Assembly (NCBI GenBank): GCA_963827545.1
Contig: CAWHBI010000048.1
Location: 1 to 64,000 of the forward strand
Source: AWTP1-13 sp963827545
GTDB taxonomy: Bacteria; Pseudomonadota; Alphaproteobacteria; Rhizobiales; Hyphomicrobiaceae
DNA length: 64,000 nucleotides
Reading direction: 5' to 3'
Part shown: piece by piece, positions 1-8,517 of the stretch
Numbering within the stretch: the first letter of the stretch is position 1
Layout of the letters: the number at the start of each line of letters is the position of its first letter
Position numbers and translations under genes: made by a program
Notes under the pieces: generated by a model
Told to the model about the DNA's origin: nothing
Databases searched by the model: none
The model's input: only the letters and a program-made list of their open reading frames with translations

Positions 1-499
1 CAGCGAGCCAGTGTACGGTCGGATCAACTGCTATGCGTCCCCAGTCAACAATGCGTGTCGGCACCAATCGCGTGGCTGCAGATAGGAATAAAGCGCAGCT
101 GTGATTAGCGCGTCACACAGGTAATGACTTTCTGACCAGGGACCGGCCCGGAGCTTGCGCTGGCCTGGCCCAAGGGCGACAATCAACTGGTTAGGATGTG
201 GGGACGCGATCTGATGATCGCGGGCCTGTTGTTGTGCGTGTGTATGCTGTGAAGCCGGCATTTCGGCGATCAGATGCGCGCAGCCGAGCGCGCATCTTGC
301 AGAATTGATGCAGCGGCGGAGTTATTCCCCGAAGGTCGACAGCGCTGAGCCATGACGTCAACCCATCGGCGGTCTCTCGAAAACGTCGCGACATGGCAAC
401 CGGGCCTACGCGCACCCGTTTCCCCCAGCGCATAACGCCTGGGGAGGCGTTTGCATTTCGCCTGACTGGATTCTGCCATCGCAGTCGAGCGGACGGGCG
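1..499. other. Window start, no confident gene
   Basis: Short open frames exist on both strands but none has a recognisable domain, a convincing ribosome binding site or plausible composition. A minus-strand frame of 76 codons around 31-261 reads through a stretch (…LCDALITAALYSYLQPRDWCRH…) that could be a fragment of a larger coding sequence, perhaps a broken mobile-element gene, but I cannot name it. Left unassigned. Confidence 0.4.
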
Positions 500-1012
500 C
501 TAGCCCCCCCTAAGCATTGTCGGCCAAACAAGCAGGGCGGCAATCCCGATCGCGACGCCGTAAGGGCATTCGCCAGCGTGCGCCAGCTCGGCGAGGCGCT
601 TGAAGAAAGCAAGGTCCCAAATCGACTGTCCCACGAGCTCGCCGTACTGCCTGATCAGAATGAGGGCCATCGCCAGAACAGCGCCGAGCACCGCCATGAG
701 CAAGGTGAACAGGGCACCATGCTCGGGTCCCATCCAAAGGGCCACCGCCGTCAGTAGCTTGACATCACCTCCACCCATCCACTTCGCGACGAAAAAGGCG
801 GTGGCCAAGACAAAGACCACGGCGGCAATCGCAAAGTGGGCCATGAACATTCGCCACCCCAGATGGGTAGCGGCGTAGACCGCAAAGGCCGACACGAGCG
901 CGAGCGGCGCCCAGTTCGGAATGATCAGCCTCCTGAAATCGGAAACGATTGCGTAGCAGAGGCAAGAAACATAGACGAGATTGATGGCGGCCATGAAAGC
1001 ATCGTTAGCCAT
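500..1012 (-). CDS. cpaA: Prepilin peptidase CpaA/TadV (A24 family)
   Basis: Membrane aspartic protease of the Tad (Flp) pilus system that cleaves and matures Flp prepilins at the cytoplasmic membrane. The 170-residue product has several hydrophobic segments and both catalytic aspartates of the family: D25 in the cytoplasmic motif SDFRRLIIPN and D83 in the GGGD motif followed by VKLL. The length fits CpaA/TadV, which lack the N-methylation domain of PilD. A Flp pilin gene lies 1.3 kb away on the same strand, so this is a Tad-locus fragment, although the assembly ATPases are not in the window. No strong Shine-Dalgarno sequence precedes the ATG at 1012, so the start is slightly uncertain. Confidence 0.88.
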   Translation of the reverse strand: MANDAFMAAINLVYVSCLCYAIVSDFRRLIIPNWAPLALVSAFAVYAATHLGWRMFMAHFAIAAVVFVLATAFFVAKWMGGGDVKLLTAVALWMGPEHGALFTLLMAVLGAVLAMALILIRQYGELVGQSIWDLAFFKRLAELAHAGECPYGVAIGIAALLVWPTMLRGG

Positions 1013-1289
1013 GGAGCGTCACGATCTTCGATGAACGGGCCCTGCAGCTCCGCCCCCGACCTCTCTGTGAACCATATCACCCCGCCAAAGGCAGCTTAGG
1101 TTGCTTGCTTCTGCGTCTCAACTCGACAGGCCGACCTGCTGCAATTTGTGCCGATGTCATCTCGCTGGTCCAATGATGACGAGGGACACAACGGGCTGAA
1201 TTGGGAAGCTGTCGCCGCCTGATCGGCTTCCCGTCTATCCGCCACAGCTGCAGCCCACGGGTCGGCATGAAAAGTATGCCGTCGGTTGG

Positions 1290-1799
1290 CTATTCGGCCG
1301 CCGGCTTGCGGGGCGCCGTGAGCGACCGGATGTAGCCCGCGTGGCTGACCAGGCAGGCCAACAGCAGTCCTATCGACATGCTGGTCAATGTTGAAGGCAA
1401 TGATGGCCGGTTAGCTGCGAATACCCATGCCGGGACCGAAGTGTCGGCAGACGCATAGATGGAAGGGTGGCGCGCCACGGATGCGAGCCAGCAGAACCAG
1501 ACGCCCATTGCCGCAAAGTGAATGGCAACTGCGGATAGAAACCGGCTCCTCGATCTGAAGGCAATGCCGGCCATCGCAACAAGTGCGCACAAGACGAAGG
1601 AGGTTGCCCAGGGAGGCTCGAGGTGAAGCCGCAACACTGTCAAGAAGGGCAGAAATTCATAGCCGAACGCGTATGAAAGACGCCAAAGCCATCCCTGATC
1701 GGGAAAGCAGCCGATCGCCAAGCTCACCATTTCGCGCGACAGGAAAAGGGAAAAGACGAAGCCTGCAGTTGCGCTTGTTACGGCAGAGCATCGTCGCAT
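1290..1799 (-). CDS. Hypothetical four-helix membrane protein
   Basis: The 169-residue product has about four hydrophobic stretches (near residues 10-32, 45-60, 65-85 and 135-155) separated by short charged loops, the layout of a small integral membrane protein. I recognise no family. No clear Shine-Dalgarno sequence precedes the ATG, and neighbouring intervals are empty. The alternation of hydrophobic segments supports a real gene, but the function is unknown. Confidence 0.5.
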   Translation of the reverse strand: MRRCSAVTSATAGFVFSLFLSREMVSLAIGCFPDQGWLWRLSYAFGYEFLPFLTVLRLHLEPPWATSFVLCALVAMAGIAFRSRSRFLSAVAIHFAAMGVWFCWLASVARHPSIYASADTSVPAWVFAANRPSLPSTLTSMSIGLLLACLVSHAGYIRSLTAPRKPAAE

Positions 1800-2278
1800 C
1801 GAGGCGGGCCGAACAGATTGAGTCTCGCACGGGGGAAACTGGACTCAACCAAACGGCGCAGCAAATCGATGCGCGGCCGCGGAACAGGCCTTGCTGCTCG
1901 GCGGAGCTTATTTAGATTCGCCCACCGAAGCAAAGCGCCCTCGAAGGACTGCGACGCGCAGAGTCGCCAGGAGAGCATGCCGGGGTGTTGCATGATCAAG
2001 CGTCGGAATATTGTCGGCCTTCATGCTGCAGTTAGGGCATTTTTCGCGAGGTTGCATTTGTGCCCGCCGCTGTGCAGCGAACGACGCACGGCTTGTAGGA
2101 TCGATCTGGTCACACCTAGGCGGCGGCTGACCGCGGAAAAACAATCCTAGAAAGGCAGAGGCGCTGGCGCGATCCTGGGGTCACGCTGCTCCTCCGTCGG
2201 CGACGCGCGGAAGCGTATTCGCCCAATCTTGTTGGCAGCGGGGTTCCTCAGCTGCCGGTCAGGCTAGGGTGCTCTCAA
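1800..2278. other. Gene-free interval
   Basis: No frame here has coding character on either strand. It probably carries the promoter of the membrane protein gene ending at 1290 and the 3' flank of the Flp pilin gene. No repeat or terminator stands out. Confidence 0.4.
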
Positions 2279-2476
2279 TCACGGATTCTTCGGGTTCAGG
2301 ATTGAGTCGAGAGTTGTCCAGACGCCACCAATCCACCCAGCAACCAGAGCGACCAGGACAATGACGCCCACGGCCATGAGGCCTACCAGAAGCGTATACT
2401 CCGTGAGCGGCGCGCCGCGCTCATCGCGCCAAAGACGAGTGAGTAGCTTCTTCAGGCCCACGCCAAGCAAAGGCAT
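2279..2476 (-). CDS. flp: Flp/Fap-type pilin
   Basis: Major structural subunit of the Tad pilus. The 65-residue product has a short positively charged leader ending in glycine (G21) followed by APLTEY, giving the Flp processing site in which Glu and Tyr (E26, Y27) occupy positions 5 and 6 of the mature pilin. A long hydrophobic helix follows, then a short polar tail. CpaA, encoded downstream on the same strand, should cut after G21. I chose the ATG at 2476, preceded by AAGAAGAG, rather than the longer frame beginning at 2551, because the shorter leader matches Flp pilins. Confidence 0.87.
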   Translation of the reverse strand: MPLLGVGLKKLLTRLWRDERGAPLTEYTLLVGLMAVGVIVLVALVAGWIGGVWTTLDSILNPKNP

Positions 2477-3788
2477 CTCTTCTTGTTGCCCCTCACGCAG
2501 CCCTCCAAAGCCCGTCAGCCTGCGTGCGCGCGACGCCCGCTGACGCGCCAAGCCGCCATCTACATTGTCCGCCGAAGGGACGCGACCTCGCCACTAATGG
2601 CATCAATCTGCAGGCCAACCAGGGACAAGGTCCGCCCCGAAAACTCCGGACACATGCCATCGCGTCGTCTCCAGGGGAAATCCCGCCAGTGACGCAAACT
2701 CAGTCGGGTCGGCTTGGAACCAGTTCGATCGCCACCTCCCTGCAGTGAACGTTTGGCTTCTTATGCTATCGCGGAACCGTGTCGACGCAGCCACACCCCA
2801 CTGCCGATTGCTGGTTCCCGACCCTATGGAACTCCTCCCAATGCTTTGGTCTTGGTCGTTGAGGAAAGTCACTCGAGGCTCGTCCGCCGAGGCGCACTGC
2901 CTCAGCTTCTGGGCGCGCGGCAGTATAGCTGGTCGGTTGGCGTGTTGCGAGTGGTTGCGCGGGCCGCAGAAGCCTGGGATCGGCAGCGCTCGGCGGTATT
3001 TTGGACGTGAGCGCGGGCTGGGGGCTCGGGCACTCGAACGCCGCCGAAGCCAGCGGGCCTTCCCAGCACGGGCCAAGAACTTGGCGTTTGGCGCCCATGG
3101 GCGGCCAAAATCACGACACGGCGATCATGGAAGCCAGGCATTCCCAATGGCACCATTGCCGTGCCGATCTGCTTGTGCCTGCCCGCCGAAGTTGAACCCA
3201 CCGGGCGGCGTCGGACAACGCCACCGGTAACGCGATGGTGAAATGGGTGATCGACGTACGCTCGGCGGCTCAGACCGAGAAGCCGGGTGCAGCGCATGCG
3301 CAGGCGGTGTGCCGCGATCACGGAATGTCAGGCTACAGTAGATCCTCAATGGTCGGGGGCGGCCTAGGCAGCGGACAGCACCTCCCGCCTTGGCAACCCT
3401 CAGCGCGCCAAGGGGCGGCATATACTTTGATGCCGAATCGCCGAGCAGCACGCGCCCTCCTCGACCAGCGGACATGATGCCGTGGAGGCCATCGCTTTGT
3501 CACGGATGCGATCGAGTGGATCGCGTCGATCTTTCATCTCTGCCGGCCGGATCGCGATGGCATATACGCGAGGGGCAAGCCGATCAGCCCACCACCCCCC
3601 GCGTTCGCCCGCTGGCGCTTGATCGCAGATTGCGACACTGGGACGTCATCTTTGTCGATAGGTAGGTCGGACCTTGGGCACGTTCGGTGGCAGGACTCGC
3701 AATGACACGGGATGCAATTCCGGCCCCCTGCCAACACGGGGGCGTGCGGCTCACCCATCAGCAAGGTCTGACGTGACGCTGATGGCGG
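2477..3788. other. Gene-poor interval of 1.3 kb
   Basis: Several overlapping open frames of 100-160 codons run on both strands, but their translations are rich in Arg, Pro and Ala, show no domain or conserved motif, and lack good ribosome binding sites, which is typical of chance frames in GC-rich DNA. Decayed genes are possible. Nothing is supported strongly enough to call. Confidence 0.4.
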
Positions 3789-3864
3789 CTGTCAGTATTT
3801 TATCAGATTCGCCCCAAATGTTGCATAGATGTTACAGACGCTGACTAAGCTTGGTGCTACAATC
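3789..3864 (+). promoter_or_regulatory. Conserved promoter-like module, copy A
   Basis: This 76-bp segment aligns without gaps to 4508-4583, with 56 of 76 positions identical. The identical blocks are CTGTCAGT, TCAGATTCG, TGTTGCA, ACAGA, AAGCTTG and TACAATC. The 3' end (TG, one base, TACAAT at 3858-3863) is an extended -10 element, so transcription should begin near 3870 going right. TGT/ACA half-sites (TGTTGCA-N5-GTTACA) form an imperfect palindrome upstream that could bind a regulator. The position before a hairpin terminator suggests a small-RNA promoter. Confidence 0.6.
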
Positions 3865-3869
3865 TTTTT

Positions 3870-4009
3870 GTCAAGGTGAGGTGTGGGGGCGGCAGATTAG
3901 GCGGGTATACTGCCGCAGACATTGGTTCGGTACGGCATTGAAATTGGCGCGCCGGATCACGTTGATGGACTAGCACGACCATGAGGAGCCGGCCGAAGGC
4001 CGGCTCTTT
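3870..4009 (+). ncRNA. Putative small RNA A (140 nt)
   Basis: Predicted transcript from the extended -10 at 3858-3863 to the terminator at 3986-4009. No open frame with a ribosome binding site is present. The body shows no obvious similarity to the second putative RNA at 4589-4756 apart from the shared upstream module. I do not recognise an Rfam family. Existence is inferred from promoter plus terminator only. Confidence 0.45.
3986..4009 (+). terminator. Intrinsic terminator-like hairpin
   Basis: Perfect 9-bp stem GAGCCGGCC / GGCCGGCTC with a GAA loop, followed by TTT and then CATTTG. The T-run is short but the stem is strong. Confidence 0.6.
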
Positions 4010-4507
4010 CATTTGTTCGCCTCGCTGAGGCGACGTTGGCGCGCTCTGGGTCGACCTCAAAGTGACGGCCGACCTTGACCGCCGCTCGACGCCGGCAAGC
4101 CTAGCGGGGCCGCCACCGCGATGTGAGGGTGGCCGGGCCCCCCGGCTATCGAGTGTTCAGACTTCTGAGCGCCGCCTGATCAAGTCGTTCGTCCGCTCCC
4201 TGAACCGCCGAAGCCCCCTTCTGGGGAACCGACGGTCGCGAAGACGTAGAACCCGCCCCTGAGCCTCGGTGCAATAGTGTAGTTCACGTGGCTTGGTTTC
4301 TCGGTACTGCTGCACGCCGTCATCAGGCGGGCGCTTCCCGTCTCGGGCTCCATCGCGGTACTTGCGATAGCTTGGCAAGCGGCATCTGCAGGCGGGGACG
4401 GGCAAATGGGGAGGGATGGAGCTTCGGAATGGAACGGGAAGCCGCCCAACGCAGGACCATCTCTGCCCCGCCTGGTCGAACGCATCCTGATGCAATACCT
4501 ACTGAGT
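4010..4507. other. Interval between the two promoter modules
   Basis: No gene is supported. Frames on both strands lack motifs and ribosome binding sites. The interval separates the first predicted small RNA from the second promoter-like module. Confidence 0.35.
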
Positions 4508-4583
4508 CTGTCAGTTTCTTGTCAGATTCGTGCCGACTGTTGCAAGAAGGTGACAGAATTTGCGCAAGCTTGCTGTTACAATC
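4508..4583 (+). promoter_or_regulatory. Conserved promoter-like module, copy B
   Basis: Ungapped partner of 3789-3864 (56/76 identical), same orientation, 719 bp downstream. It carries the same extended -10 (TGTTACAAT, hexamer at 4577-4582) and the same upstream blocks, with TGTTGCA-N5-GTGACA replacing TGTTGCA-N5-GTTACA. Conservation of the blocks while the spacers differ argues for selection on protein-binding sites and not for a very recent duplication. Confidence 0.6.
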
Positions 4584-4588
4584 CCTCC

Positions 4589-4756
4589 ATTGTGGATCGA
4601 GATTTGTTGGGTGCGGGAGTTGGGTGCGGGAAATAAACGGTTGGTGGCGCGGGAATTGGTCCCGAACAGCCGCCAAGGCCTCGGTGCAGGGGTGCGGGCC
4701 CGTGCCGAGGCCGCCAGAAGGCTCGGCGGGCTAGGCCCGCCGAGCCTTCTTCCTTA
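4589..4756 (+). ncRNA. Putative small RNA B (~168 nt)
   Basis: Predicted transcript from the extended -10 at 4577-4582 to the hairpin at 4718-4748. It contains a second internal stem (GGCCTCGG at about 4677-4684 with CCGAGGCC at about 4705-4712) and G-rich single-stranded segments (GGTGCGGG, GGGTGCGGG) that could act as seeds. No coding frame with a ribosome binding site was seen. Family unknown. Confidence 0.45.
4718..4754 (+). terminator. Strong intrinsic terminator hairpin
   Basis: Perfect 14-bp stem, AAGGCTCGGCGGGC / GCCCGCCGAGCCTT, with a three-base TAG loop, followed by CTTCCTT. This is one of the strongest hairpins in the window. Confidence 0.65.
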
Positions 4757-4846
4757 GCCGAGTCTGAGCGTTCCAGGGCGAGCGATGTTGTGGCGCCAAG
4801 CGCCAAGAGCAGGTGAGGACTGACCATTCACGGACATTCGAGCCAT

Positions 4847-5170
4847 GTGGACGGCTCGTTGCACAGCGAGACGGCCAAAGAGACGGCCAAAATCATTCCC
4901 TTTCCGGCCGAGAGGGTGGCCCGGCCTCAAGCGGTCCCAGCCATGTACCCCGAGGTGCAAAGGTGGCGTCTGAGCCAATGGCTGGGGCGCAGATGGTTCC
5001 GCGCGCACAGGGCCGGCGCCATCCAGGAAATCGATCTCGACGACAGCCTGACCGGTCAGCGGCTCTCGGTCTGGGTGGGTGAGCACTACGTGCGCCTGTG
5101 CGTCGATGGCCAGGACTACTACTTCGACCGTGTCACTGGACAGTTCGACGGCATCGGCGCGACGCGGTAG
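4847..5170 (+). CDS. Small conserved-looking hypothetical protein
   Basis: Product of about 107 residues from a GTG at 4847. It has a short polar N-terminus, then a segment rich in Trp, Arg and Tyr (WRLSQWLGRRWFRAH, later LSVWVGEHYVRLCVDGQDYYF) that looks like a compact beta-rich domain. I do not recognise the family. The start is uncertain: an in-frame ATT or CTG lies slightly upstream and a purine-rich GGTGAGGA is near 4812. It follows the second putative small RNA in the same direction. Confidence 0.55.
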   Translation: MDGSLHSETAKETAKIIPFPAERVARPQAVPAMYPEVQRWRLSQWLGRRWFRAHRAGAIQEIDLDDSLTGQRLSVWVGEHYVRLCVDGQDYYFDRVTGQFDGIGATR

Positions 5171-5369
5171 CTATCGCGCTTGCGATCTTTGGACCCGTTC
5201 GGCGACCTGATTGCCGAACCCGAAGGGCCCCCTCTTTCATCTCCGTTACAGTTGCCGTTTGGACTGGCGATGCTGGAGCCGAAGCTGGCGCACGCCCGTG
5301 TTGACGCTGGTGTGCAGCACCCGATAGCCTGCCCCGAACACTGACAAAGCATCTTTCGGGGAGGGATTG

Positions 5370-6083
5370 ATGAGACTTTCATTGCAATTTCTGCTCGCGT
5401 TGATGGTCTGTGCCGGCACATCCATCCCCGCGGTCCACGCCCAGGCTCCCACCGCACCGCCGCCGGTGCCTGACGGCCCACGCTACATCGTCACCTACCT
5501 GGAGGTGATGCCGACAGCAACGGCTGGCGCCATGAAGCTGGTGCGCCAGTTCCGCGACGCCACACGCACTGAGGCCGGCAACCTGCGCGTGGAAGCCTTG
5601 CAGCGCATCGGTCAGCCGCGCCAGTTCGTGCTCCTCGAAGCGTGGAAGGATCAGGCAGCCGCAGACGCGCACACCAAGTCAGCCCCGACGGCCCAGTTCC
5701 GCGACAAGATCAAGGCGATCCAGAACGCACCCACCGACGAGCGCGTTCATTTCCCGCTTTCGGTCGGACCGGTCCAGGCAAAGGGCAGCGGGGCGGCGAT
5801 CGCGGTCGTTACCCATGTCGATGTCATCCCGCCGCAACGGGAAAATGGAACCGCGATCACCAAGCAGCTCGCTGACGACGGCCGCAAGGACGACGGCAAC
5901 CTGCGCTTCGAGGCGGTGACCCAGGTAAACCGGCAGAATCACTTCACGGTCATCGAATTGTGGCGCGACAGTAGGGCCGCCAACGCGCACAGTATGGCGG
6001 CACACACGCGCGCGTTCCGCGAAAAGCTCGGGCCCGCGAGCGGTGCACTCTACGATGAGCGGTTTTACAGGGTCCTGAACTGA
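5370..6083 (+). CDS. Secreted protein with two ABM domains
   Basis: Antibiotic-biosynthesis-monooxygenase (ABM) fold protein with an N-terminal signal peptide (residues 1 to about 25, ending in VHAQ). Two homologous dimeric alpha-beta-barrel domains follow: about 35-125 (YIVTYLEVMP … FVLLEAWKDQAAADAHTKS) and about 140-235 (AIAVVTHVDVIP … HFTVIELWRDSRAANAHSM). Each contains the typical NLRxE and the E-x-W-(K/R)-D-x(3)-A-x-A-H signature. Single ABM proteins are often quinol or haem oxygenases, but none is proven here. The ATG at 5370 is preceded by GGGGAGGG. Probably periplasmic. A receptor-like gene follows 15 bp downstream. Confidence 0.8.
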   Translation: MRLSLQFLLALMVCAGTSIPAVHAQAPTAPPPVPDGPRYIVTYLEVMPTATAGAMKLVRQFRDATRTEAGNLRVEALQRIGQPRQFVLLEAWKDQAAADAHTKSAPTAQFRDKIKAIQNAPTDERVHFPLSVGPVQAKGSGAAIAVVTHVDVIPPQRENGTAITKQLADDGRKDDGNLRFEAVTQVNRQNHFTVIELWRDSRAANAHSMAAHTRAFREKLGPASGALYDERFYRVLN

Positions 6084-6098
6084 CCGAGGACCAGTCGG

Positions 6099-6968
6099 AT
6101 GCCAGCGACGACGCTGCGAATTGGGGGATACCAAGCCGAGACCTCGATCCTGACACGAGCGCTCCAGCACCTTGTAGCCGGACTCTCGGGCGCTCCGGGG
6201 GCGCACTGGCAGATCGAGGTGATCCGGAACGTGACCGAAACGGGCTTTCGCGCGGCCGACCTCCTGTCCATGGTGGAGGGGGGAACGATGCACGTGTGCT
6301 ATTTCGCGTCGAGTTATCTTGCAGGCCGCGTCGCCGCGCTCGGATGCTTCGATAAGCCCTTTGGCGCCAATGACCGCGCCCGCATTTACGCGGACCTCGA
6401 CGGCGGGCAAGGCGCCCAGCTGGCCGCAGAGGTGGCGCGGCACACCGGCTATCGCGTGCTGGGCTTCTGGGACAACGGCTTCCGCCACATCTCCAACCGG
6501 CTGCGGCCGATCCGCCACCCCGACGACTGCCGTGGCATGCGCATCCGCACGCTAGACAATGCCATGTACCAGAAGGTGCTCGCCGCCGTCGGCTTCGAGG
6601 CCGTGGTGATCGACGTCAAGGACCTGGTGCACGCGGTCGAGACACACGAGGTGGACGCGCAGGAGAACCCGTTGACGAATACCGTGAACTTCGGGCTGCA
6701 CCGCACCCACAAACACGTGAGCCTCACGTCGCACTTCCACGGCGTCGCCCTGCTGCTCGCGAACCGAGCCTGGTTCGAGGGGCTGGCGCCCGCGACGCAG
6801 TCGGCATTGCTGGCGGCGTCGGCCGAGGCAACCGCCGCGCAGCGGCAACTCGCCATAGCCGAGGATGCCCTGTGCCTCGAGCGGCTCGAGCGGGACGGCG
6901 TCGCCATTGTCCCGGCGGAGGAGATCGACGTTGCCGCGTTCCGAGCCGCGGTCGCCGCGATTGCGTAG
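6099..6968 (+). CDS. TRAP transporter DctP-like receptor without signal peptide
   Basis: Resembles DctP-type solute-binding subunits of TRAP transporters. Family-like parts include LLSMVEGGTMHVCYFASSYLAG near residues 55-77, the GFWDNGFRHISN segment near 125-136, and the RGMRIRTLDNAMYQKVLAAVGFEAVVI segment. The product has 289 residues, slightly short for the family, and begins MPATTLRIGGYQ with no export signal, which is unusual for a periplasmic receptor. No DctQ or DctM membrane gene is adjacent. It may be a signal-less derivative, a sensory binding protein, or mis-started. Confidence 0.72.
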   Translation: MPATTLRIGGYQAETSILTRALQHLVAGLSGAPGAHWQIEVIRNVTETGFRAADLLSMVEGGTMHVCYFASSYLAGRVAALGCFDKPFGANDRARIYADLDGGQGAQLAAEVARHTGYRVLGFWDNGFRHISNRLRPIRHPDDCRGMRIRTLDNAMYQKVLAAVGFEAVVIDVKDLVHAVETHEVDAQENPLTNTVNFGLHRTHKHVSLTSHFHGVALLLANRAWFEGLAPATQSALLAASAEATAAQRQLAIAEDALCLERLERDGVAIVPAEEIDVAAFRAAVAAIA

Positions 6969-6990
6969 GTGATACTGAGCGGCCCATCTT

Positions 6991-7123
6991 TCCACCCGTC
7001 ATCCCGGCCCAGCAGTCGCGCCGAGGCGCGACTGCGCAGAGCCGGGATCTGCGTAGAGCGGTGTCCGCGCGGCAGGTCCCGGATAGCCTCGGCTGCGCCT
7101 CGACTTCCGGGATGACGGGTGGA
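6991..7123. repeat. Palindromic intergenic element (GTCATCCCGG family)
   Basis: A 133-bp element bounded by a perfect 17-bp inverted repeat: TCCACCCGTCATCCCGG at 6991-7007 and its complement at 7107-7123. Inside lies a second hairpin (GCAGTCGCGC / GCGCGACTGC) and partly paired CCGGGATCTGC / GCAGGTCCCGG, so the whole can fold as a cruciform. A related element lies at 21341-21427. It looks like a REP/RPE-type mobile palindrome and separates two convergent genes. Confidence 0.65.
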
Positions 7124-7177
7124 TACACTGGCTCGGCGGTATATGATACGCCCTTCCCTGCTGCGATCGATCCCGAT

Positions 7178-7903
7178 TCAGGACCCTTTCTTGCGCGAGC
7201 CGGTCGTCTGCTGCTTCACTGCGTGCGTCTCGGGCCCCGACCAGAAGCCGTCATTGGTCGCAGTCCGGTGCTTGGCATCCGCCGACGACACGGCCGCAAT
7301 CGTCTCCTTGGCCATGCGCTCGTACCACTCGGCGACGTCCTTGGGATAATCGGCAAAGCTGCCGATCTCCTTGACGATCGGGCCTTCCACAGTCGGAATG
7401 TCGTTGACGCCGTCGAAATCGCGGACGTAGGGGCGTCCTTTCTCCTCGGCAACCCTGGCAGGGATGGTGGCGTCGAGCTTCAGCCACCGGCCGTTCACGT
7501 ATGCCTCGCCGAGGGAGTGCCACGGCAGCGGCCGATCGCGCCACAATTCGCGGACCTCCTCCGACATGAAGACCTTGTCGGGACAGTGGAGTTGTTGAAA
7601 GCCGATGCGCGCAGGGATGCCAACCGCGCGGCACATGCTGACGAACGCGCTCGCCTTGCCCATGCAGAAGGCGTGGCCGGCCTCGATAACGTCGCTGGCG
7701 CGGCGCTTGCCCTCCGACAAATAGCGGAATGAATTGAAGATGTCGTAGGGCATATCGCGCACGTGCGTGTAGATCCGCTCGGCCTTCTCCGCCTCGGTGC
7801 GGCAGCCGGCAGTGAGCCTTATGGCCTCGTCGACAACAATTGGGTGATCGGAATCGAGCAGTTCCGACGGCTGCAGGAAGTCGCGAAGGTCCTCTTTGCT
7901 CAT
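7178..7903 (-). CDS. Transglutaminase-like cysteine protease domain protein
   Basis: The 241-residue product has the transglutaminase/protease core: nucleophile C80 in GHAFCMGKASAFVSMCRAVGIPAR, followed by H129 (PWHSLGEAYVNGRW) and D144 (LKLDATIP), spaced as a Cys-His-Asp triad. There is no signal peptide, so it is likely cytoplasmic. Such proteins cleave or cross-link peptides, but the substrate is unknown. It is the last gene of a minus-strand group (ABC importer, small membrane protein, cupin), 51 bp from the cupin gene, so it may be co-transcribed. Confidence 0.8.
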   Translation of the reverse strand: MSKEDLRDFLQPSELLDSDHPIVVDEAIRLTAGCRTEAEKAERIYTHVRDMPYDIFNSFRYLSEGKRRASDVIEAGHAFCMGKASAFVSMCRAVGIPARIGFQQLHCPDKVFMSEEVRELWRDRPLPWHSLGEAYVNGRWLKLDATIPARVAEEKGRPYVRDFDGVNDIPTVEGPIVKEIGSFADYPKDVAEWYERMAKETIAAVSSADAKHRTATNDGFWSGPETHAVKQQTTGSRKKGS

Positions 7904-7954
7904 TGGGCAACCTCGATTACAGAACGGCGTGGTTGGGCCAAGGCTGACCTCGGC

Positions 7955-8407
7955 TTAGGGCCGCGGCGCCACGAACGCGTCGTGCATGTCGGGGAGCCAC
8001 ACGTTGCCAGCCGCCTCGGTGCTGCCGACGCCAATGTAGCAGAACACCAGCGATGCCTCTTCGGTGTCGGAGGCGTTGGCAATGACGTGGACGGCGCCGC
8101 TCGGGATGTACACAAAATCACCCGCCTCCAGGATCACCTCCTTGCGGTCGCTGCCGTCGCTCCTCGCCTGGATCAGCCGCACTTTGCCCGAGACGATGTG
8201 CCAGCACACGTCGTTGTTGGCGTGATAGTGCGTGGGGTTGGGGCCTGCGCCCGGCACCAGGATCGTACGGCCCATGACGGCATGGGCCCCGTCGACGGTC
8301 TTGTCGCTGATGCCGAAGCCGACCCGCAGCGGGGGCTCGTAGGTGGTGTCGGTGCCGACCTTGCCCTGGCGAATGACGGTGACGACCTGCTTGTCGAAGG
8401 GGACCAT
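7955..8407 (-). CDS. Cupin-domain protein
   Basis: Single-cupin protein of 150 residues. Motif 1 is NPTHYHANNDVCWHIVSGKVRL (H60, H62, with H70 nearby), and motif 2 ends in PSGAVHVIAN (H106), giving metal-binding histidines. Small cupins act as dioxygenases, isomerases or sensors; the reaction is unknown. The gene lies between a small membrane protein gene and the transglutaminase gene, downstream of an ABC importer, and could act on the imported compound. Confidence 0.8.
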   Translation of the reverse strand: MVPFDKQVVTVIRQGKVGTDTTYEPPLRVGFGISDKTVDGAHAVMGRTILVPGAGPNPTHYHANNDVCWHIVSGKVRLIQARSDGSDRKEVILEAGDFVYIPSGAVHVIANASDTEEASLVFCYIGVGSTEAAGNVWLPDMHDAFVAPRP

Positions 8408-8466
8408 GCTTTGTCTCCGGGATTCTCACTTGCAGCGTGACGACTCTTTGCCGCCCCTCACCCTAA

Positions 8467-8509
8467 CCCTCTCCCCGTTTCGCGCTGAAGGAGCGCGACG
8501 GGGAGAGGG
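8467..8509. repeat. CTCTCCCC-type intergenic hairpin
   Basis: Inverted repeat CCCTCTCCCCG / CGGGGAGAGGG with an inner CGCGCT/AGCGCG stem, so it may work as a transcription attenuator between the genes on either side. The same sequence family occurs at 11482-11584, about 15353-15600 and 16905-16939. Confidence 0.6.
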
Positions 8510-8517
8510 GACACGCC

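Noticed and set aside
2603..3321. Long overlapping open frames on both strands (up to about 160 codons)
   Set aside because: No ribosome binding sites, domains or conserved patterns; composition typical of chance frames in GC-rich DNA.
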